Of a stretch of 5,565 bases of DNA, positions 1 to 4,729 are shown one piece after another (the stretch's first letter is position 1; each line of letters begins with the position of its first letter). Source of the stretch: Acidobacteriaceae bacterium (GTDB taxonomy: Bacteria; Acidobacteriota; Terriglobia; Terriglobales; Acidobacteriaceae); the NCBI GenBank assembly GCA_003140655.1, contig PLKR01000181.1, forward strand, positions 1 through 5,565, given 5' to 3'. A model generated the notes under the pieces. That model was not told the origin of the DNA, did not search any database, and was given only the letters and a program-made list of their open reading frames with translations. Made by a program: the position numbers and the translations under genes.

Positions 1-1
1 G

Positions 2-445
2 CATCCGATGCAGGCGAAGAAGGAATTGGCGCGGAGGATCGTGGGGGATTTTCATTCGGCGGAGGCGGCCGCGAAAGCGGCGGAAGACTGGGCCAAGCAG
101 TTTCAGAAAAATGAAATACCGCAGGAGTTGGATTGTGTTGATGTTCGTTTGGCTGATGTAGTTCTCGAGGGTCAAGGGGGAGGTGCAGTCCGTGTAATCG
201 CTCGGCAGGCGGTGGACCCGGGTGACAGGTATCTCATTCGCGTCGACAAATTGATCCGCCAGGCCGGACTCTCGAATTCGAACACTGAGGCAGCAACCAG
301 AGTCAAGAGCGGCGCCGTCACCATAGATGGTGAGAGCATCGGCCCTGAGGAATTTCTCGTGTACATGGCTGCCAATCTTTACGCGGTTCTTCGGGTGGGC
401 CGCCGCATAAAAAAAGTCCGTTTGATTACTTCCCAGACGTCCTGA
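2..445 (+). CDS. tyrS: Tyrosyl-tRNA synthetase, C-terminal part (5' end outside window)
   Basis: This is the last 147 codons of a cytoplasmic enzyme that charges tRNA-Tyr with tyrosine. The reading frame is already open at the window edge, so the first ATG at 8 is internal. The opening residues HPMQAKKELARRIV, followed by a helix beginning GDFHSAEAA, match the linker seen after the catalytic core in the bacterial TyrRS subgroup with an HP-x-x-x-K-x-x-LA signature. Fragment residues about 77-140 form an S4 RNA-binding domain: VDKLIRQAGLSNSN, then an Ala-Thr-Arg helix, then SGAVTIDGE. This domain contacts the tRNA. The HIGH and KMSKS motifs would lie upstream and cannot be seen. Family length is about 400-430 residues, so roughly one third is present. 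The gene ends with TGA at 443-445 and converges on the lipoprotein gene. Family assignment is firm; a tyrS paralogue cannot be excluded from the C-terminus alone. Confidence 0.9.
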   Translation, partial: HPMQAKKELARRIVGDFHSAEAAAKAAEDWAKQFQKNEIPQELDCVDVRLADVVLEGQGGGAVRVIARQAVDPGDRYLIRVDKLIRQAGLSNSNTEAATRVKSGAVTIDGESIGPEEFLVYMAANLYAVLRVGRRIKKVRLITSQTS

Positions 446-480
446 GCGCAGCAGCTGCCTACGCTATTCCTGGCGCACCC

Positions 481-546
481 AAAATGCACAGGTCCTTCGT
501 CGGGAGTCCTGCGCTTTGCGCAGGACTCCGCTTCCTCAGGATGACA
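481..546. repeat. REP-like intergenic repeat with central hairpin
   Basis: This element fills most of the 117-bp gap between the two convergent genes. Read on the minus strand it starts TGTCATCCTGAGGAAGC, passes through a perfect hairpin and ends with GAAGGACCTGTGCATTTT. Visible structure: a strong dyad flanked by conserved-looking ends, and no plausible reading frame. From memory, TGTCATCCTGAG and GAAGGACCTGTGCATTTT ends are typical of dispersed intergenic repeats in acidobacterial genomes. Only one copy is visible here, so the dispersed nature is recalled and inferred, not shown. The boundaries are approximate. Confidence 0.55.
503..529. terminator. Perfect 12-bp hairpin between convergent genes, possible bidirectional terminator
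   Basis: The arms GGAGTCCTGCGC (503-514) and GCGCAGGACTCC (518-529) pair perfectly around a TTT loop. The hairpin lies 57 bp after the tyrS stop and 33 bp after the lipoprotein stop on the other strand, a good place for a shared terminator. Neither side is followed by a run of T, so it is not a classical intrinsic terminator. It may instead act as a 3'-end stabiliser or just be the core of the repeat. Confidence 0.45.
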
Positions 547-562
547 GCGCAAGGGATCGGCA

Positions 563-2743
563 CTATGGCAGCAGGCCGAACACGGCTACGCCATTGGTGG
601 TCCCCACAAACACCTTGCCGTTCACAATCGTTGGTGTGATGTACTTGTTGCCGGCGCCGAACTGGTCGCGGCCGTTGCTGGCCTGGTTGCTGTTGTAGAG
701 CTCGTTCAGATTTGTGGCGTTGTAGGCGTGCAGAACTGCCGGGCTGTTGTTCTCCACCGCCCATACGACTCCATTGCTCGTGCCATTCGCCGAGACGCTG
801 GGCGTCGCCCCGGGATACCCAAAGCTGGTAGGGGTTTGTGCCGTTGCGATGGCTGACAGCTGCGCATTGGTGATCGTGAAAGCCTGGATGGGGCTGCCCA
901 CCGAGCCGTAGTAGATCACGTTGTTGAAATACGCGGGCATCGCAAAAACCCCGCCCGGCAAGGCTCCCGCGAGTTCCTGATAGATATTGCTGTTATTGGA
1001 GCTGAACTTGCCCATGGAGTCGCGATTCACCAGGTAAAGATTGCTGTCTTTTCCTGCGCCGACCGCCAGATGCAGGGTGTTGCCCGATCCGTCGGTCAGA
1101 TCGGGCAGCACGATCATCCCGCCGGAACCCAGGTCGGTGTCGCTGCCGCTCTCCGCTACTCCATTGTCCATTTCGAAGTAGTCAGCCACGGCGAGACCGC
1201 TTGAGGTGGAAAGCTTCATAAAGGCGTTGCCATAGTCGCCGTCACTGGGGAAACCGCTGGAATTCAAGGTCGTATCGAAGTCTCCGTTGGCGTCGAGAAA
1301 ATAGATGTTGCCCGAACTGTCGGCGGCGAGCCCGGCTCCGGCCATCCAGATGGCGCCTTCGTTGCCGTTGGGCGTGACATTCAGCACACTCGTCTGCGCC
1401 AGCGTGGATTCGCTGTAACCCATGATCCATCCGGTGTAGGGACGTATGTCGCAGTGCGATGCCCAGCCGGTATAGATGACGCCATTCAGCAAGAGCAGCG
1501 CGGAGCGCTCCTTGTACTGGGCAGGATCGAAGACCACATCGGTGCCGTTGCTATTGTCACCCGTTCCGGGATAGGTCGCCTGAATATCCACCGGGCCGCT
1601 GAACAACTCCGTGCCGAGCGCGAGATCGAGCGCGTGCAGGCGCTGGTGATAGTTGCCCGATCCGTCTTTCGACATGGCCACCACGTAAATCGCTCCATTC
1701 GGACCGCGCGTGCGATCAATCACTGGGGTGGAGGTCACGCCGATTTCAGGAGTTACCTGGCCGCAACCACGATTGTCCGATGCTGTTTCGCCCGATTTCA
1801 ACATCGAGAGTTGCCAGATCGTTGCGCCGGAATCCGCGTCGAAGGCGTAGACGGAATCGTTTTCGGTAGCAACGACCAGCACGTTGTGCGTGCCGTTGTT
1901 CGTGCCGTTGTTCGGAACTATGACGTTGGAGGCGTAGAGCGGTTCGGCGTCGACCAGACCATCGACCGAGTAGAAACCCAGCTTGCCAAACTTCGCCGAG
2001 GTAACGTTGCTGGTGGTCAGCGTGGTTTCTGTCAAGTTCTGTCCCGTGCGTGCAATGTCGTTGTGGTAGGTGAGCACGTCGGTAGTGGCTGGGGCTGCGG
2101 CATTCACCGTGAGACTAACGGAGTTGCTGGTTGCACTTCCCGCCGAGTTGCTGACCACGACTCGATACTGCGAGCCACTTTCAGAGGTCGTGGTCGGAGC
2201 CGTGGTGTAGCTTGCCGAGGTCGCACCAGCGATCGGGGTCGTACCCTGCTGCCACTGGTAACTCAAGGGAGCGATTCCCGCTGCCGTCACCGAGAATGTT
2301 GCCGCTTGCCCGGCGGTAACCGTCTGGTTCGACGGTTGTTGCGTAATCGAGGGGGCCACGGGAGCTGCGTTTACGGTCAGTGTGGCGGCATTGCTGGCGA
2401 TGTTTCCCGCCGAATTCTTTACCACGACGCTGAACTGTGCACCACTGTCAGAGGCCGTAGTCGCAGCCGTCGTATAGCTGGCCGAGGTCGCTCCCGTAAT
2501 TGCAGTTGTACCCTTCTGCCACTGGTAACTCAAGGGAGCGGTTCCCGCTGCCGTCACCGAGAATGTCGCCGTTTGTCCGGCAGTCACGGTCTGGTTCGTG
2601 GGCTGAGTCGCAATCGAGGGAGCGGCGGAGCTATCGCCGGGCCCGGATGCGTTGTTGCCGGGTGTAGATACGCCGCTGCAGCCTGCCAGAAAGAGGCTAA
2701 CTATAAGAAAACACAATATATCCGTTAGCCGTCGAACGTTCAT
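563..2743 (-). CDS. Exported lipoprotein: two Ig-like domains plus PQQ-type beta-propeller
   Basis: A 726-residue protein of unknown precise function. The start at 2743 is chosen because it gives a clean lipoprotein signal peptide: MNVRR, a hydrophobic stretch at residues 9-20, and the lipobox LAGC at 19-22, so Cys22 would be lipidated. An AAGGGGG ribosome-binding site precedes it. An in-frame ATG at 2815 would add 24 polar residues ahead of the signal peptide and is less likely. Residues 42-126 and 131-215 are two Ig-like repeats containing LSYQWQ cores and LTVNA ends. Residues about 221-726 look like a beta-propeller with PQQ-type blades, for example SVYAFDADSGATIWQ at 297-311, and a last strand VFVGTTNGVAVFG at 711-723 that may close the ring. 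Cys327 and Cys431 are the only other cysteines of the mature protein and could form a disulfide. No PQQ-dehydrogenase catalytic motif is recognised, so a binding, scaffold or adhesion role at the cell surface is inferred. It stands alone, divergent from the kinase gene. Confidence 0.88.
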   Translation of the reverse strand: MNVRRLTDILCFLIVSLFLAGCSGVSTPGNNASGPGDSSAAPSIATQPTNQTVTAGQTATFSVTAAGTAPLSYQWQKGTTAITGATSASYTTAATTASDSGAQFSVVVKNSAGNIASNAATLTVNAAPVAPSITQQPSNQTVTAGQAATFSVTAAGIAPLSYQWQQGTTPIAGATSASYTTAPTTTSESGSQYRVVVSNSAGSATSNSVSLTVNAAAPATTDVLTYHNDIARTGQNLTETTLTTSNVTSAKFGKLGFYSVDGLVDAEPLYASNVIVPNNGTNNGTHNVLVVATENDSVYAFDADSGATIWQLSMLKSGETASDNRGCGQVTPEIGVTSTPVIDRTRGPNGAIYVVAMSKDGSGNYHQRLHALDLALGTELFSGPVDIQATYPGTGDNSNGTDVVFDPAQYKERSALLLLNGVIYTGWASHCDIRPYTGWIMGYSESTLAQTSVLNVTPNGNEGAIWMAGAGLAADSSGNIYFLDANGDFDTTLNSSGFPSDGDYGNAFMKLSTSSGLAVADYFEMDNGVAESGSDTDLGSGGMIVLPDLTDGSGNTLHLAVGAGKDSNLYLVNRDSMGKFSSNNSNIYQELAGALPGGVFAMPAYFNNVIYYGSVGSPIQAFTITNAQLSAIATAQTPTSFGYPGATPSVSANGTSNGVVWAVENNSPAVLHAYNATNLNELYNSNQASNGRDQFGAGNKYITPTIVNGKVFVGTTNGVAVFGLLP
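2099..2353 (-). repeat. Ig-like domain repeat 2 of the lipoprotein
   Basis: This encodes lipoprotein residues 131-215, from PSITQQP to LTVNA, offset from repeat 1 by 267 bp (89 codons). A short AAPVA linker separates the two domains. It retains the SYQWQ Trp core and SGSQYRVVVSNSAG. The tandem arrangement ahead of the propeller suggests a stalk that holds the propeller away from the membrane (inference). Confidence 0.85.
2366..2620 (-). repeat. Ig-like domain repeat 1 of the lipoprotein
   Basis: This encodes lipoprotein residues 42-126, from PSIATQP to LTVNA. By hand alignment it matches repeat 2 at about 64 of 85 residues with no gaps. It shows the usual bacterial Ig-like pattern: QTVTAGQTATFSV, then the Trp of SYQWQ, then SGAQFSVVVKNSAG. 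A 59-bp core at 2508-2566 is almost identical in DNA to 2241-2299. Confidence 0.85.
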
Positions 2744-2746
2744 TCG

Positions 2747-2753
2747 CCCCCTT
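2747..2753 (-). promoter_or_regulatory. Ribosome-binding site that decides the lipoprotein start
   Basis: On the minus strand AAGGGGG lies three bases before the ATG at 2743-2741. Its AAGG core is six bases from the start, a normal Shine-Dalgarno spacing. This supports the start at 2743 over the upstream ATG at 2815. Confidence 0.6.
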
Positions 2754-2769
2754 GAGTCAGAGATTTTTC

Positions 2770-2788
2770 TGGCATCATCATGATGCCA
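2770..2788. promoter_or_regulatory. Perfect 19-bp palindrome, candidate operator
   Basis: TGGCATCAT and ATGATGCCA are perfect inverted arms (2770-2778 and 2780-2788) around a single central base. The site ends 26 bp upstream of the lipoprotein start codon and 142 bp upstream of the kinase start. The symmetry, length and one-base centre resemble the site of a dimeric helix-turn-helix regulator, and its place near the lipoprotein start would suit repression. No regulator gene lies in the window. No convincing -35/-10 pair was found beside it. A weak AAAAAT (-10-like) is present on the minus strand at 2763-2768. Confidence 0.5.
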
Positions 2789-2883
2789 CCCGGTCGAGAA
2801 GGGTTGGAAGGTCACGAAAGTACGGAAACCGCCTGGCTTAGGAGGGCTGCGGCGCTGGCCGCGCGGACAAGTCCTTGAGACTT

Positions 2884-2901
2884 CTCGTTCCTGCTAACGA
2901 G
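2884..2901. repeat. Small inverted repeat upstream of the kinase gene
   Basis: CTCGTT (2884-2889) and AACGAG (2896-2901) are perfect 6-bp arms around a six-base loop, 29 bp before the kinase ATG. They are nested inside a wider pair, TTGAGA (2875-2880) and TCTCAA (2916-2921), and followed by GAGTTAGACTC (2899-2909), itself a dyad. This could be an operator or a leader hairpin. Arms this short can also arise by chance. Confidence 0.3.
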
Positions 2902-2909
2902 TTAGACTC

Positions 2910-2918
2910 TGTTACTCT
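2910..2918 (+). promoter_or_regulatory. Weak extended -10-like element before the kinase gene
   Basis: TGTTACTCT fits the TGn-TAnnnT pattern of an extended -10 and ends 12 bases before the ATG. No -35 at proper spacing and no Shine-Dalgarno sequence were seen, so a very short leader is possible. TAGACT at 2903-2908 is an alternative. Support is weak. Confidence 0.2.
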
Positions 2919-2930
2919 CAACCGCTGCAT

Positions 2931-3893
2931 ATGCGCGCCGCCGCCATTCTCGGGCTGGGATGTTCCGCGAAAAACCTCAAGCCGTTCCAGACGGATGAAA
3001 CGATCGAATGGCGGATCGGGATGCCCGCCGCTGCGGACCAGGCGGACATCGTCCTGCTCTTTGGGGGCGATGGCACTATCCACCGGCATTTGGGTCGATT
3101 GGTGAAGCTTGGGTTGCCTGTGTTGGTCGTCCCTGCCGGCAGCGGTAACGACTTTGCCCGCGCGCTGGGGCTGCGCCGCGGGCGCGATTCGCTCGCCGCG
3201 TGGCAATGCTTCTGGAGCGGACAAGGCAACGTACGCGCGATCGATCTGGGAGTAATCACTCCGCTGGACGACGCGGGCGAGGCGCCCGCGCCACACGAGC
3301 CTCGCAACCTGGCACTCGGTACCCGGCACTATTTCTGCAGCGTGTCCGGGGTTGGGCTTGACGGCGAAGTGGCCCGCAGGGCTAACCAACTGCCGCGCTG
3401 GCTGCGCGGACACGGCGGCTACGCGTTGACCCTGGCTCCGACGATCTTTCGCTTTGCTCCGCTCCCCATGAAGATTTTCACGCCAGACAAAGCCGGTGGC
3501 TGGGAAACTTGCAGCGACCAGCCCACGATCCTAGCGGCTTTCGCCAACACTTCCACTTACGGCGGCGGCATGAAGATCGCGCCCCACGCGCAGATGGATG
3601 ACGGCCAACTCGATGTCTGCGTGATCGGAGGCGTCGATCCCTTCAAGCTCGTGTGCATGTTTCCCACGATTTACTTTGGCCGCCACCTGAGTATCCGTGA
3701 AGTGGAGTACTTCCGGGCAACGCGCCTGCGCGTGGAAACCGAGACTCCGCTCGATGTCTACGCCGATGGCGAATACGTCTGCCAAACGCCCGTCGAAATC
3801 ACCGTAGAGCAAGCCACGTTGCAGGTGATTGTTGGTGCGGAAAGTCATAAACTTGACAGCCCCGGCGGTCCGTCGCATGGTCTTAAGCTATGA
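2931..3893 (+). CDS. Diacylglycerol kinase family (DAGK/YegS-like) lipid kinase
   Basis: A 320-residue cytoplasmic protein predicted to transfer phosphate from ATP (or another NTP) to a lipid such as diacylglycerol. The nucleotide-binding signature FGGDGT is at residues 44-49, followed by PAGSGNDFAR at 68-77. The C-terminal half has the family pattern FANTSTYGGGMKIAP (204-218), then DDGQLDV (223-229) and YADGE (277-281). ATG at 2931 is the only good start, because an in-frame TAA lies at 2895-2897 with no ATG, GTG or TTG between them; no Shine-Dalgarno sequence is evident. Oddities: only 43 residues precede the signature, against roughly 55-65 usually; HR follows GGDGTI where NE is common; and an extra stretch at about residues 109-132 separates DLG from YFCSVSGVGLDG. 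The stop codon overlaps the start of the glucanase gene, so the two are co-translated. The family is firm; the exact lipid substrate is unknown. Confidence 0.88.
   Translation: MRAAAILGLGCSAKNLKPFQTDETIEWRIGMPAAADQADIVLLFGGDGTIHRHLGRLVKLGLPVLVVPAGSGNDFARALGLRRGRDSLAAWQCFWSGQGNVRAIDLGVITPLDDAGEAPAPHEPRNLALGTRHYFCSVSGVGLDGEVARRANQLPRWLRGHGGYALTLAPTIFRFAPLPMKIFTPDKAGGWETCSDQPTILAAFANTSTYGGGMKIAPHAQMDDGQLDVCVIGGVDPFKLVCMFPTIYFGRHLSIREVEYFRATRLRVETETPLDVYADGEYVCQTPVEITVEQATLQVIVGAESHKLDSPGGPSHGLKL
3255..3326 (+). repeat. GC-rich palindromic insertion within the kinase gene
   Basis: This in-frame stretch encodes kinase residues about 109-132, where family members usually pass directly from DLG to a Phe-x-Asn-type strand. 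It contains a perfect hairpin: CGCGGGCG (3272-3279) and CGCCCGCG (3283-3290) around AGG. Further on, GGCACTCGGTACCCGGCACT (3311-3330) repeats its own GGCACT. The encoded peptide is rich in Ala, Pro and Glu and looks like a surface loop. It is interpreted as a small palindromic repeat captured in the coding sequence; the limits are approximate. Confidence 0.4.
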
Positions 3894-4687
3894 GCCGATT
3901 TTTGCAACTGCTGCTGGTGCTGGCGATGACCTCGGCGCCGCTGTGTGCACAAACGCACTGGGAACTGGTTTGGAGCGACGAGTTCAAGGGGGCAGCTGGA
4001 TTGGCGCCCGATTCCACTAAGTGGACCTATGACCTGGGTGCGAGCGGCTGGGGAAATCGCGAACTCGAAAGCTACACCGACAGCCGCGAAAATTCCTACC
4101 TCGACGGCAAGGGCCATCTGGTAATCCGCGCTTTGCGCGCGCCTGATGGCAGCTTCACCTCGGCGAGGCTCAAGACCCAGGGCAAGTTCTCCACTGAGTA
4201 TGGAAAGATTGAAGCTCGCATCAAACTTCCGCGTGGGCAAGGAATGTGGCCGGCTTTCTGGATGCTGGGCGCGGACATCGGCTCTGTAGGCTGGCCGGCC
4301 TGTGGCGAGATCGACGTCATGGAGAACTTGGGACGCGAGCCACGGCTGAACCATGGTTCGCTACACGGGCCGAACTATCCCAAAACCGGCATTACAGCCC
4401 GGTATGAATTGCCCCATGGCGATCTTTTCTACAAGGCCTTTCATCGGTTCGCGGTCGAATGGTCCCCAGACAGGATAGACTTTTTTGTCGACGGAGTTTC
4501 CTATGAAACCGTGACTCCGGCCTCTCTTCCTCCGGGCGCGAATTGGGTTTTCCGCCGCCCGTTTTTCTTTCTGCTGAATGTTGCGGTGGGCGGAGACTGG
4601 CCCGGAAAGCCCGACGGCACAACTGTATTTCCGCAGGAGATGCTGGTGGACTATGTTCGAGTGTGGAAGGCCGCAGAATCTGAGTAG
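3890..4687 (+). CDS. Secreted GH16 family endo-beta-glucanase (laminarinase-like)
   Basis: A 265-residue exported glycoside hydrolase, predicted to cleave beta-1,3- or mixed beta-1,3/1,4-glucans with retention of configuration. Residues 1-20 are a signal peptide (MSRF, Leu-rich core, APLCA before Gln21). The rest is one GH16 jelly-roll domain: WELVWSDEF (24-32), GWGNRELESYT (53-63), GKIEARIKLP (105-114), MWPAFWMLG (119-127) and the active site GEIDVMEN (139-146). Glu140 is the predicted nucleophile and Glu145 the acid/base, with Asp142 between them. The E-x-D-x-x-E spacing is the laminarinase type, unlike the E-x-D-x-E of lichenases. NVAVGGDWPG (230-239) and VDYVRVWK (253-260) close the fold. 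Length is normal for a single-domain enzyme, with no carbohydrate-binding module. The ATG overlaps the kinase stop (ATGA) and lacks a clear Shine-Dalgarno sequence, implying translational coupling. Exact glucan specificity cannot be read from sequence alone. Confidence 0.93.
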   Translation: MSRFLQLLLVLAMTSAPLCAQTHWELVWSDEFKGAAGLAPDSTKWTYDLGASGWGNRELESYTDSRENSYLDGKGHLVIRALRAPDGSFTSARLKTQGKFSTEYGKIEARIKLPRGQGMWPAFWMLGADIGSVGWPACGEIDVMENLGREPRLNHGSLHGPNYPKTGITARYELPHGDLFYKAFHRFAVEWSPDRIDFFVDGVSYETVTPASLPPGANWVFRRPFFFLLNVAVGGDWPGKPDGTTVFPQEMLVDYVRVWKAAESE

Positions 4688-4714
4688 CTGTTTCACGCGC
4701 CCGTTCCTTCCCGG

Positions 4715-4723
4715 TGCTAAACT
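4715..4723 (+). promoter_or_regulatory. Extended -10-like element just before sppA, possible leaderless start
   Basis: TGCTAAACT fits TGn-TAnnnT and ends six bases before the ATG at 4730, so transcription would begin at or next to the start codon. No Shine-Dalgarno sequence lies in front of that ATG, which agrees with a leaderless message. No good -35 hexamer was found; extended -10 promoters can work without one. The alternative is read-through from the glucanase gene, 42 bp upstream. Confidence 0.35.
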
Positions 4724-4729
4724 TTCCTC

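Noticed and set aside
8..445. A small complete S4-domain protein starting at ATG 8
   Set aside because: The frame is open to the window edge, and the preceding His-Pro codons plus the linker sequence match the interior of TyrRS, so the ATG is internal.
503..529. Classical intrinsic terminator
   Set aside because: The hairpin is strong, but no T-run follows on either strand. It is therefore reported only as a possible terminator within a repeat.
446..562. A tRNA or small RNA gene in the convergent gap
   Set aside because: No cloverleaf, CCA end or promoter-like element is visible. The only structure is the single repeat hairpin.
1454..2728. Long plus-strand open frame (424 codons) opposite the lipoprotein gene
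   Set aside because: It is antisense to a well-supported gene with a signal peptide and domain structure. Its predicted protein is Arg/Gly/Cys-rich and only mirrors the Ig repeats in another frame, with no recognisable fold.
2744..2815. Upstream ATG at 2815 as the lipoprotein start
   Set aside because: It would put 24 polar residues before the lipoprotein signal peptide and place the palindrome inside the gene. The ATG at 2743 has a Shine-Dalgarno sequence and the normal lipobox position.
2838..3413. Minus-strand open frames overlapping the kinase gene (2838-3413 and 2918-3307)
   Set aside because: They are shadows of the kinase frame, rich in Arg, Pro, Ser and Ala, with no family resemblance, and they overlap conserved kinase motifs.
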